Of a stretch of DNA of 24,134 nucleotides, positions 7,763 to 14,522 are shown piece after piece. The notes below the pieces were generated by a model, which had not been told where the DNA came from, did no database searches, and saw only the letters and a program-made list of their open reading frames with translations. The stretch lies in NCBI GenBank assembly GCA_947380655.1, contig CANCRX010000045.1, forward strand, positions 1 through 24,134. Reading direction: 5' to 3'. Made by a program: the position numbers and the translations under genes. Positions within the stretch are counted from its first letter, which is position 1. Each line of letters starts with the position of its first letter. Origin of the DNA: Alcaligenaceae bacterium. Its GTDB lineage: Bacteria; Pseudomonadota; Gammaproteobacteria; Burkholderiales; Burkholderiaceae_B.

Positions 7763-10234
7763 TCAGGCCTGAACCACGATTGGTATAAATTGCTTGATTG
7801 GCTGTTCTTGTCTGGAGGTTTCCCACGGATCGCGAGCATTCTTAAGCGAATCAATTAATCGGGCATAGAGGTCTTTACGGCCCTGGTTATCCTCGAGCAC
7901 TTTATTTTTTGCGTGTGTCAACCCCACACGTTCGAGATAATGCGAGGTACGCTCGAGATACCATCCCTCCTCTCGATAAAGCTGAAGAAATGCTCCCGCA
8001 TACTCCATCACCTCCTCATCGGTCGTGACTTTGCAGAAAAACTGTGCGACCTCTGTCTTGATACCGCCATTGCCGCCCACATAAATTTCAAATCCTGAGT
8101 CAACACCAATTACGCCAACGTCCTTAATGCCTGATTCCGCACAATTGCGTGGACAGCCTGACACGGCTAGCTTGACCTTATGGGGCGCATACATATCGAA
8201 CAACATTTTCTCGAGTTTGATACCGGTATCCATCGAGTGCTGTGTACCGAAACGGCAGTGCTCAGCACCCACACAGGTTTTGACTGTTCGAATCGATTTT
8301 CCATAGGCATGGCCTGACACCATACCGACCGCATTCAGGTCAGACCAAATAGCGGGCAGATCCTGCTTTTTAATCCCCAGTAAATCAATGCGCTGGCCAC
8401 CCGTTACTTTTAAAGTTGGGACATGATATTTTTCTGCAGCATCGGCGATCGCTCGCAATTCTTTCGGTGTAGTTAAACCACCCCACATTCTGGGTACAAC
8501 CGAAAACGTTCCATCCTTTTGAATATTGGCATGCGCCCGCTCATTGATATAGCGTGACTGCGGATCATCGGTCGTTTCATGTGGGAATGTCGATAGCAAG
8601 TAGTAATTAATTGCAGGTCGGCATTTGTCACAACCATTTGTAGTTTTCCACTGCAAGGCTTGAAAGACAGACTCCTTACTCAACAAATGTTGCGCACGAA
8701 TTGACTCACGCACGCTTTTATGGGAATGGTCTGTACATGCACATATTGGTTTGGTGTCGAGTGCTGCCGGTGTGTAGGCACCTCCAACTGTGGAGGCCAG
8801 GATCTGTTCCACCAGACCCGTGCAAGAACCGCAGGAGGATGAGGCCTTTGTATGTTTTCTGACGTCATCCAGGGTGAACAACCCCTTTTCCTTAATCGAG
8901 GTCACAATCGTTCCCTTACAAACGCCATTACACCCACACACCTCTGCGGAATCAGGCATGGATGCCGCAAGGCTTTGTCCTTTATGACCAGCATCTCCCA
9001 GATGAGAATTATTAAAGGACTGACCAAACAAAAGCTGAGTGCGAATTTCGCGGATATCCTGAGCATCCTTCATCAACTGGAAATGCCACCCGCCATCACC
9101 CGTGTCGCCATACAATACAGCTCCAACGACGCGATCGTTTTTAATGACGATTCGCTTATAGATACCGGCCTGCTTATCATGTAAAAGAATGTCATCTGTA
9201 TCTGGGCCACCACTGAAATCACCAGCAGAAAATACATCCACCCCAGTTACTTTTAATTTAGTAGAGGTAACCGATCCTTTGTATTGAGCAATACCGAGAT
9301 GGGCGAGATGATTTGCACAAACCTTACCCTGCTCAAATAATGGTGCGACTAAACCATAAGCAACTCCGCGGTGCACCGCACATTCACCGACTGCATAAAT
9401 ACTCGGGTCAGTCACAGTCTGCAACGTATCTGAAACTTGAATACCGCGCACTCTGCCATTTCCACAAAATAGACCCGCTGTCTCAGCAAGCGCGTAATTA
9501 GGTCTAATACCCGCAGCGACCACCACAAGATCTGCAGATAATTGCATGCCATCTTTCAGCCTTACGGCACTGACCCGTCGTCCCTCTCCCTCGATCAAGG
9601 CCTCTGTATTACGTCCAAGCAGAAACTTCATTCCTCGCGACTCCAGAGATGCTTGCAACATCTCGGCAGCAACACGATCAAGCTGACGCTCCATAATCCA
9701 GTCAGCTAAATGAACCACCGTGACATTCATCCCACGTAACATCAAGCCGTTTGCTGCCTCTAAACCTAACAGTCCTGCACCGATTACGACAGCATGTTTA
9801 TATTTCGAGGCCGCATCGATCATTGCTTCTGTATCTGCAATATCCCGATAGGCCAATACGCCATTCAGATCATTACCAGGGATTGGAGGCATAAAGGGCA
9901 CGGAACCTGTTGCAATTAATAGCCTGTCATATTCTGCGCAAGTACCGTCATCGGCGATCACTTGTCGTCTGACGCGATCAATCCTTTCTACTTTTTTACC
10001 CGCGTACAAGGTAATGCTGTTTTCCTGATACCAGTCCAGATCATTGAGCATGATTTCCGGCAAGGTCATTTCTCCCGCCAATACAGGAGAGAGCAGAATA
10101 CGGTTGTAGTTTCCGTGTGGCTCAGCACCAAACACCGTGATCTCATACAGATCAGGGGCGAGCTTGAGTAGCTCCTCCACGGTCCGAATGCCTGCCATTC
10201 CGTTACCGATCACAACCAATTTCTGTTTTTTCAT
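7763..10234 (-). CDS. nirB: assimilatory nitrite reductase [NAD(P)H] large subunit (NirB)
   Basis: 823 residues. N-terminal FAD-binding fold (GNGMAG, 10-15), NADH-binding fold (VVIGAGLLGLEAANGL), then two BFD-like [2Fe-2S] regions: CGCNGVC with SSCGSC (about 430-470), and CAC with NGCDKC (about 497-535). The C-terminal half is a nitrite/sulfite reductase domain with the siroheme-[4Fe-4S] ligands CVGAEHC (about 650) and GCPRNC (about 690). It reduces nitrite to ammonium in the cytoplasm with NirD, using siroheme made through CobA. The frame is open upstream to 10327, but that stretch is the leader RNA with its terminator, so translation should begin after it. ATG 10234 matches the family N-terminus (MKKQKLVVIGNG); ATG 10240, two codons earlier, has a similar weak GAG ribosome site. 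Expression should be gated by the ANTAR switch at 10258-10372. Confidence 0.96.
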   Translation of the reverse strand: MKKQKLVVIGNGMAGIRTVEELLKLAPDLYEITVFGAEPHGNYNRILLSPVLAGEMTLPEIMLNDLDWYQENSITLYAGKKVERIDRVRRQVIADDGTCAEYDRLLIATGSVPFMPPIPGNDLNGVLAYRDIADTEAMIDAASKYKHAVVIGAGLLGLEAANGLMLRGMNVTVVHLADWIMERQLDRVAAEMLQASLESRGMKFLLGRNTEALIEGEGRRVSAVRLKDGMQLSADLVVVAAGIRPNYALAETAGLFCGNGRVRGIQVSDTLQTVTDPSIYAVGECAVHRGVAYGLVAPLFEQGKVCANHLAHLGIAQYKGSVTSTKLKVTGVDVFSAGDFSGGPDTDDILLHDKQAGIYKRIVIKNDRVVGAVLYGDTGDGGWHFQLMKDAQDIREIRTQLLFGQSFNNSHLGDAGHKGQSLAASMPDSAEVCGCNGVCKGTIVTSIKEKGLFTLDDVRKHTKASSSCGSCTGLVEQILASTVGGAYTPAALDTKPICACTDHSHKSVRESIRAQHLLSKESVFQALQWKTTNGCDKCRPAINYYLLSTFPHETTDDPQSRYINERAHANIQKDGTFSVVPRMWGGLTTPKELRAIADAAEKYHVPTLKVTGGQRIDLLGIKKQDLPAIWSDLNAVGMVSGHAYGKSIRTVKTCVGAEHCRFGTQHSMDTGIKLEKMLFDMYAPHKVKLAVSGCPRNCAESGIKDVGVIGVDSGFEIYVGGNGGIKTEVAQFFCKVTTDEEVMEYAGAFLQLYREEGWYLERTSHYLERVGLTHAKNKVLEDNQGRKDLYARLIDSLKNARDPWETSRQEQPIKQFIPIVVQA

Positions 10235-10257
10235 GATCATTTCACTCAACTCAAAGC

Positions 10258-10308
10258 AAAAAAAAAGCGTCCGCCACACCCGGGAATCATCCCAGGCATG
10301 ACGGACGC
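10258..10308 (-). terminator. leader terminator in front of nirB
   Basis: On the minus strand, GCGTCCG (10308-10302) pairs with CGGACGC (10273-10267). The pairing continues inward through 11 more positions (some G-U) to a six-base loop ATGATT, giving an 18-bp stem without mismatches. Nine U follow (10266-10258). It ends 17 bases before ATG 10240 (23 before ATG 10234) and well after the nirB promoter, so it can only act by stopping leader transcription before nirB. Its 5' arm is shared with ANTAR hairpin 2. Confidence 0.9.
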
Positions 10309-10317
10309 CATTGTCCG
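10302..10317 (-). promoter_or_regulatory. ANTAR hairpin 2 of the nirB leader (antiterminator)
   Basis: Minus-strand CGGAC-AATGGC-GTCCG: a 5-bp stem and six-base loop with A at loop position 1 (10312) and G at position 4 (10309), the features described for ANTAR protein targets. Its 3' arm and the last two loop bases are also the 5' arm of the terminator, so the two structures exclude each other. NasR binding should hold this hairpin and let transcription reach nirB. Confidence 0.82.
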
Positions 10318-10352
10318 CACATCCCAATCTTTCAGATCAGTCAGTTATCTTG

Positions 10353-10372
10353 CTGAAGCTTCATTACTTCAG
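10353..10372 (-). promoter_or_regulatory. ANTAR hairpin 1 of the nirB leader
   Basis: Minus-strand CTGAAG pairs with CTTCAG; a T-G wobble closes a six-base loop AATGAA with A at position 1 (10365) and G at position 4 (10362). Hairpin 2 follows after 35 bases. Tandem hairpins of this type are the known recognition unit of NasR/EutV-class regulators. Confidence 0.78.
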
Positions 10373-10388
10373 ACTTCATGTTTAACTA

Positions 10389-10404
10389 AGCAATATCTAT
10401 GCCA
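10389..10404 (-). promoter_or_regulatory. sigma-54 (-24/-12) promoter of nirB
   Basis: Minus-strand TGGCATAGATATTGCT fits the sigma-54 consensus TGGCACG-N4-TTGCW, with GG and GC at the required ten-base separation. The expected start near 10378 falls about six bases before ANTAR hairpin 1, so the transcript begins almost directly with the switch. It gives nirB a promoter independent of cobA. Confidence 0.78.
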
Positions 10405-10448
10405 GAAGGCAGGTAAGCTCGCATGCTACGTCAACGCGCTTTGTAAAA

Positions 10449-11270
10449 CTATGCTGCCTCAGCCTGCGTGAGTTCGCTGGAATGTTCAGTTGCCATTGCT
10501 GCAAACGCTGCCGCGACATCACCTACGATCATGACCGAGGGGCTTGCTAGTCGCTTCTCTTTAACCGTATTAACAAGATCCTTAAGTGTGCATCCAGCCT
10601 GACGCTGGCTGATCAGACTCGCATTTTGCACAATGACGACTGGCGTTGTTTGCGGCAATCCTTTCAACAAACCGTTTGCGATGGACTCTACACTCGAGAC
10701 TCCCATATAAATCACCAGAGTCAGATGAGATTTATGGGCACACACAGCGAGAGTTTCCCAATCATTGCTCTGCCCCCCCGGCTTGTTGTGACCGGTTATA
10801 AACACTACACCATGCGCGGTATCGCGATGGGTCAACGGAATACTGAGTGAAGTGGCGGCTGCCAACCCAGCAGTTACCCCGTTTATCACATGGACATGTA
10901 GGCCAGCAGCGCGCAGGTGCTGCACTTCCTCCCCACCTCGCCCAAAAATAAAGGGGTCGCCACCTTTCAGGCGGACAACGATCTCACCACAACGGGCCTC
11001 ATGAATCATCAGCCTTTCAATCAGGCTCTGCGCAGTAGATTTGCAGCCTCCGCGCTTTCCGACATGAATGATCCGCACGCCAGGCGCAGCATGAACAAGC
11101 ACCTCTTCATTGACCAGATCATCAACAAGTAGAACGGTAGCCTGTCCGATAGCCTTTACTGCTTTGAGGGTCAGAAGTTCAGGATCCCCAGGACCCGCAC
11201 CAACCAGGAAAACACACCCCTGCTTTGAGTTTTGAACAATAGAGGGCGATGCAATTAAGTTTTGATCCAT
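10449..11270 (-). CDS. cobA: uroporphyrinogen-III C-methyltransferase (SUMT)
   Basis: 273 residues, the normal length of a stand-alone SUMT without the CysG oxidase/ferrochelatase part. Family signatures: VGAGPGDPELLTLKA near the N-terminus, VRLKGGDPFIFGRGGEE, GVTAGLAAAT and PLTHR. It makes precorrin-2 from uroporphyrinogen III with two S-adenosylmethionine molecules, the committed step to the siroheme needed by NirB. ATG 11270 follows AAGGA at 8-base spacing. It has its own sigma-54 promoter and a tandem hairpin leader, and a separate leader lies between it and nirB, so supply of the cofactor and of the enzyme can be tuned separately. Remaining siroheme steps are not encoded here. Confidence 0.94.
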   Translation of the reverse strand: MDQNLIASPSIVQNSKQGCVFLVGAGPGDPELLTLKAVKAIGQATVLLVDDLVNEEVLVHAAPGVRIIHVGKRGGCKSTAQSLIERLMIHEARCGEIVVRLKGGDPFIFGRGGEEVQHLRAAGLHVHVINGVTAGLAAATSLSIPLTHRDTAHGVVFITGHNKPGGQSNDWETLAVCAHKSHLTLVIYMGVSSVESIANGLLKGLPQTTPVVIVQNASLISQRQAGCTLKDLVNTVKEKRLASPSVMIVGDVAAAFAAMATEHSSELTQAEAA

Positions 11271-11278
11271 GACGCGTA

Positions 11279-11316
11279 TCCTTGAGAAATTGATTCATCA
11301 ATGGACGTCATTGTCC
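11279..11316 (-). promoter_or_regulatory. ANTAR hairpin 2 of the cobA leader, with a possible alternative helix over the ribosome site
   Basis: Minus-strand GGAC-AATGAC-GTCC (11316-11303): a 4-bp stem and six-base loop with A at position 1 (11312) and G at position 4 (11309). Only a 5-bp A/T-rich hairpin follows (11302-11289), with a poor U run (TTTCTC), so no strong terminator is visible. GACG and TCC (11309-11303) can instead pair with CGTC (11274-11271) and with GGA of the ribosome site (11281-11279), which the hairpin would prevent. The hairpin is seen directly; the alternative helix is inference. Confidence 0.65.
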
Positions 11317-11348
11317 TGAGTTTGAGTGAGGTAATTAAAGAACCACTC

Positions 11349-11374
11349 CCTATGTGCCGTCGTTAGCCCATAGG
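11349..11374 (-). promoter_or_regulatory. ANTAR hairpin 1 of the cobA leader
   Basis: Minus-strand CCTATG pairs with CATAGG, then a G-A mismatch, then GCT with GGC closing the loop AACGAC, which has A at position 1 (11364) and G at position 4 (11361). Hairpin 2 follows after 32 bases, close to the spacing in the nirB leader (35). It starts at, or within a few bases of, the expected transcription start. Confidence 0.75.
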
Positions 11375-11382
11375 CAATCAAC

Positions 11383-11398
11383 AGCAATTTGCATGCCA
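11383..11398 (-). promoter_or_regulatory. sigma-54 (-24/-12) promoter of cobA
   Basis: Minus-strand TGGCATGCAAATTGCT matches TGGCACG-N4-TTGCW at all but one position, with correct GG-GC spacing. The expected start is near 11372, next to ANTAR hairpin 1. Confidence 0.8.
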
Positions 11399-11524
11399 GA
11401 CAAATTAGCACGCTAGAAATAAAACAACTTCCATAGAAAATCGTTTGGTGCCAATCCTAAACGCAAAAAAATTTACCATTCGGAAGGGCTTTACGCTTGC
11501 ATGCGGTGCAGCAAAGCGTGCATT

Positions 11525-11541
11525 AGCACCAACCAAGGGCA
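11525..11541. promoter_or_regulatory. weak candidate NtrC site upstream of cobA
   Basis: Plus-strand AGCACCAACCAAGGGCA matches 9 of 12 fixed positions of TGCACC-N5-GGTGCA and lies about 160 bases upstream of the expected cobA start, a normal enhancer distance. The match is loose. Confidence 0.3.
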
Positions 11542-11558
11542 TGAATTACATGACTTGA

Positions 11559-12821
11559 TCACTTTTTAGGTAAAAAATCGGCCATTGCAAGGACTGACTC
11601 CGCCACATCAATCATTCGTCGATTCTGATTCATGGCTTTATCGCGCAACAATCTGTAAGCTACGGGCTCTGTAATGGATTGCGTTGACATCAGCACCCCC
11701 TTCGCGCGCTCCACAACTTTACGCTCTTCGAGAGCGGCTCTAACTGAGGCAAGCTCTTCGCTGACAGACTGCAGATGCCGCGACTGTTTCTGCAGGGCAG
11801 TAAACACATCGCGCGTCAATGGAGAGCCCACCGAGGCTAAACCCAATAATTCGGTCAAATGCATGCCACTGCTCAATCCTGCTACCAATTCGGTTCGAAC
11901 AGGAAAAGAAATCTGTTTTTCAAATGCGGCGAGTAAGACCTGGTGATCCTGTAACTCAGTTTGCGTGCGCTTAATGCATGATTGACAAGCCAGCTCTAGT
12001 TGAGCGGTCAGATGTTGTTCAACAACGTACATATGATCAATACGGTCAGAACAGCAATTGAACCATTCTTCGGCGAGCGATCCATCTGCCTGTAAGACTG
12101 GCATGAAGAGCCTTCTGCGCATACGCTCAATCGCAACCAAAGGCATGATGCTTTGAAGAGCCTGCCATTGTGCAAGTAATGATTCACCACAAAAAGACTC
12201 AAATCTCTGAAAACATTGCTCTTGAAGCTCAATGGCATCAGAAATCGCTCTCAGGTCCTCTGGACTAACCAGTCCAGTAGCAAAGGATCTAGAACCAATC
12301 GCACGTTCTTGACCAACAAACTCTTTGCCTTGCATGAGATTAAATAATGCGACTAAAAGTCTGGATACCTCGGGATCGACCGCGATGTCTGCTGCATCAA
12401 ATACTAACGCCAGCAGTGTAGAAATCAAATGGCTATAGCGCTCTGAGGATTCTGCTGGCATACCAGCCAGGCTCTGAACACTCGATCGGATCGACCCAAG
12501 CTCGTCCAGCGAATGTAGAGACTGAGCGATACGCGTAAACAATCGTGAACCGCCCGCGATACTCACACTTGGTTCATTTCGCGCTAACCAGAGCAAAAAA
12601 AACTCTCGAGAGCGATCCGTCAACGCACAGCTTTGTTCCCTGCGCGCACCAAAACGCTGCCCTTCAGATGCAATGTAGACATTTGAAATACCTCGTTCAC
12701 TCTGTAAATTTTGTACGAATTCACTCACCACCCTCATCAATTCGCATGTTCGGTTAAGTTGCTCAAGTTCAGCAATTTCACAACGCCTAGCCGCGACCAA
12801 GTAAGCGATAGCTGTTTGCAT
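11559..12821 (-). CDS. nasR: NIT-ANTAR nitrate/nitrite-responsive antiterminator (NasR-like)
   Basis: 420 residues, similar to Klebsiella NasR. Residues about 40-290 form an all-helical NIT (nitrate/nitrite-sensing) domain, recognisable from SERGISNVYIASEG and following helices. Residues 359-420 are an ANTAR RNA-binding domain: ALEERKVVERAKGVLM (AKGVLM at 373-378), then YRLLRDKAMNQNRRMIDVA. In the known system, nitrate or nitrite binding lets ANTAR stabilise paired hairpins in the leader RNA and blocks termination. Two matching leaders lie just downstream, before cobA and nirB. No such hairpins are seen upstream of this gene, so it is probably made independently of its own switch. ATG 12821 has only a weak GAG ribosome site. 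It is divergent from the cupin gene. Confidence 0.93.
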   Translation of the reverse strand: MQTAIAYLVAARRCEIAELEQLNRTCELMRVVSEFVQNLQSERGISNVYIASEGQRFGARREQSCALTDRSREFFLLWLARNEPSVSIAGGSRLFTRIAQSLHSLDELGSIRSSVQSLAGMPAESSERYSHLISTLLALVFDAADIAVDPEVSRLLVALFNLMQGKEFVGQERAIGSRSFATGLVSPEDLRAISDAIELQEQCFQRFESFCGESLLAQWQALQSIMPLVAIERMRRRLFMPVLQADGSLAEEWFNCCSDRIDHMYVVEQHLTAQLELACQSCIKRTQTELQDHQVLLAAFEKQISFPVRTELVAGLSSGMHLTELLGLASVGSPLTRDVFTALQKQSRHLQSVSEELASVRAALEERKVVERAKGVLMSTQSITEPVAYRLLRDKAMNQNRRMIDVAESVLAMADFLPKK

Positions 12822-12976
12822 AAGAGACTCGAATTATCGAAAAAGTAAAAGGAAGTTATAAAGGTATTCCAGATTGTACGGGAGTGCTTTTAAAATCACT
12901 TAGACGAATGATTATCGAAAACTAAAGATGCTCAGGCGATAATTTAATATTGCACTCGCTTATTATGTGGAACAAT

Positions 12977-13010
12977 CGCTCTGTTTTTATATCCGCTCTG
13001 TTTTTATATC
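12977..13010. repeat. perfect 17-bp tandem duplication
   Basis: CGCTCTGTTTTTATATC occurs twice head to tail (12977-12993 and 12994-13010), ending 26 bases before the cupin start, within its probable promoter or leader region. The identity of the copies suggests a recent duplication. Confidence 0.95.
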
Positions 13011-13035
13011 CAAACATTTAAACCGGTCAGAGATC

Positions 13036-13314
13036 ATGACTCACATCACATTTGAACAATTTAAACAAGAATCTCTCGCTGCAGGCTTTGACGAAGTCCT
13101 CGAAAGAAAATGGGAAGCAAATCTCGTGATCGATCCCCATACCCATCCCTTCTCTGTCCAGGCACTCGTGACTGAGGGCGAAATGTGGTTTACGACCGCG
13201 GGTACTACCAAGCACCTCACACCAGGCTCGACTTTTAAACTGGATCGTGATGTTGAGCACGCAGAAAAATATGGGCCAGAGGGCGCGACTTTCTGGGTCG
13301 CAAGAAAACACTGA
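13036..13314 (+). CDS. small single-domain cupin protein
   Basis: 92 residues from ATG 13036. A single cupin barrel is suggested by HTHPFSVQALVTEGEMW (two of the usual metal-ligand His), a GTTKHLTPGSTF turn and a late HAEKYGPEG segment. Such proteins are soluble and bind a metal or small ligand; no specific function can be assigned. ATG 13036 was chosen over the upstream in-frame ATG 12967, because the extra 23 residues are encoded across the tandem 17-bp repeat and do not look like cupin sequence. The ribosome site is weak. The thioesterase gene begins 7 bases after the stop, so the two are probably co-transcribed. Confidence 0.78.
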   Translation: MTHITFEQFKQESLAAGFDEVLERKWEANLVIDPHTHPFSVQALVTEGEMWFTTAGTTKHLTPGSTFKLDRDVEHAEKYGPEGATFWVARKH

Positions 13315-13321
13315 GAATCCG

Positions 13322-13819
13322 ATGACTAATCTACCCCCTCATCAACTGACAATGACCGTGCTGATGACACCTGACATGGCTAATTTTTCTGGCAATGTTC
13401 ATGGCGGAAATCTTCTAAAACTCCTGGATCAGGTTGCCTACGCCTGCGCCAGTCGCTACGCTCGTCGTTACGTTGTGACCATGAGCGTAGATCAGGTGAC
13501 ATTCAAGCAACCCATCCATGTCGGTGAAATGGTGTATTTTCTCGCCTCGGTCAATCGTACAGGGCGTTCATCGATGGAGATCGGTATCAAAGTGCTAGCG
13601 GAAAACATCCGTACGCAGGAAAATAGACACGTCAACAGCTGTTTTTTTACGATGGTCGCAGTCGACGACAACCACAAATCCATTGATGTTCCTGAATTCA
13701 TGCCGACTACTGCCGATGAGGTCCGGCGTCATGCTGCCGCAGGCGCTCGCAAAGAGATGCGACTGGAACTTATGCAAAAAACGCAGTCTATCAAGGGAAT
13801 GTCATCTGTTCAGGGATGA
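13322..13819 (+). CDS. YciA-like hotdog-fold acyl-CoA thioesterase
   Basis: 165 residues. The hotdog signature GNVHGGNLLKLLDQVAYACA, with its catalytic Asp, sits near residues 24-43, followed by VTMSVDQVTFKQPIHVGE, typical of the YciA/BACH acyl-CoA hydrolase family. It would hydrolyse acyl-CoA to the free acid and CoA in the cytoplasm; chain preference cannot be read. ATG 13322 was preferred over the in-frame ATG 13247, which lies inside the cupin gene and adds 25 unrelated residues. Converges on the racemase-like gene. Confidence 0.9.
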   Translation: MTNLPPHQLTMTVLMTPDMANFSGNVHGGNLLKLLDQVAYACASRYARRYVVTMSVDQVTFKQPIHVGEMVYFLASVNRTGRSSMEIGIKVLAENIRTQENRHVNSCFFTMVAVDDNHKSIDVPEFMPTTADEVRRHAAAGARKEMRLELMQKTQSIKGMSSVQG

Positions 13820-13828
13820 AAATGATCA

Positions 13829-13855
13829 TTGATCCTGGAATGTCCAACTGATCAA
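13829..13855. terminator. hairpin between convergent genes, possible terminator
   Basis: TTGATC pairs with GATCAA and inside it TGGA pairs with TCCA around an ATG loop. It fills the gap between two convergent genes, but neither side has a proper U run directly after the stem, so function as an intrinsic terminator is doubtful. Confidence 0.3.
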
Positions 13856-13856
13856 C

Positions 13857-14510
13857 CTAATGAAGCTTCAACATGCTCTCGAGCAACAGCGTCGCACAGG
13901 TTAATCCACTAAAAACGGGAACATTGACCCGTGATTTGAGTTCTGCCTGAAGACCGGTAAAGGCAGCGCCTAGCAATATAACCGCATCAGAACCATCTTC
14001 TGCGATCATCTTCTCGATCAAGCGGACCAACTCATCAATAAGAGTATTTCTTGAATCATAGGCATGTTGGGGGGTCAGACCTAACGCACGTATAGATTTA
14101 AGATGCTTGCCCATGCCGAATGCATCAATCCTCTCATGAAATGCATGAACGGAAGCAAGATCTGCAGTCACGGCGCTAAAACTATGGCCTGACATATGCG
14201 CAAAATGACAACTGGCCTCTGTCATCCCGATAACAGGAACCGATAAGCGCTCACGTAACGCCGCAACCGCACTATCCATAGAGATTGCCACCAATACGGC
14301 ATCATAATGCTCTGTATGATTTTCAACGGTATCGAGGATCGCATGCGCAGCAACAATTTCCTGAGCACGGTTATGCACGAATTTTGCACCAAATTTAGGT
14401 GTCAACCCAATGATCGTTGTACCGACGGACGCCACTGACCTGGCCTGCTCGGACATGTGTTCTGTCAGCGCATGATTAGTATTTCCGTTTACCAGCAAGA
14501 TGATTGGCAT
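13857..14510 (-). CDS. hydantoin/allantoin racemase-like protein lacking both catalytic cysteines
   Basis: 217 residues of the Asp/Glu/hydantoin racemase superfamily: NGNTN (9-13), VPVIGMTEAS (91-100), a repeated alpha/beta pattern, and ILLGAAFTGL (178-187). Members use two Cys, one in a VACF.DP-like loop and one in a GCAG-like loop. Here these read VAISMDS (74-80) and GAAF (181-184), so Ile76 and Ala182 replace them; the Cys at 101 and 205 are elsewhere. Two-base racemisation is therefore unlikely, and the protein may be an isomerase, lyase or binding protein. In Klebsiella an allantoin racemase gene (hpxA) sits beside a PuuE-type allantoinase gene (hpxB), the same pairing as here. Starts 12 bases after the PuuE-like gene; last gene of the operon. 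Confidence 0.82.
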   Translation of the reverse strand: MPIILLVNGNTNHALTEHMSEQARSVASVGTTIIGLTPKFGAKFVHNRAQEIVAAHAILDTVENHTEHYDAVLVAISMDSAVAALRERLSVPVIGMTEASCHFAHMSGHSFSAVTADLASVHAFHERIDAFGMGKHLKSIRALGLTPQHAYDSRNTLIDELVRLIEKMIAEDGSDAVILLGAAFTGLQAELKSRVNVPVFSGLTCATLLLESMLKLH

Positions 14511-14522
14511 TACAACTCACTT

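Noticed and set aside
10235..10327. Upstream extension of nirB to an in-frame start at 10327
   Set aside because: It would be encoded by the leader terminator and hairpin, and the family N-terminus begins at the MKKQKLVVIGNG segment.
10341..10379. Twelve-codon reading frame across nirB leader hairpin 1 (a possible leader peptide)
   Set aside because: Its ATG lies at the expected transcription start, with no room for a ribosome site, and it has no run of regulatory codons.
11463..11520. Hairpin ACGCTT...AAGCGT after nasR and a later run of seven T as a terminator
   Set aside because: The T run lies about 20 bases beyond the stem, and no stem abuts it.
12822..13035. ANTAR hairpins or sigma-54 promoter upstream of nasR
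   Set aside because: No A1/G4 hexaloop pair and no TGG-GC element were found on either strand; the region is AT-rich and otherwise unremarkable.
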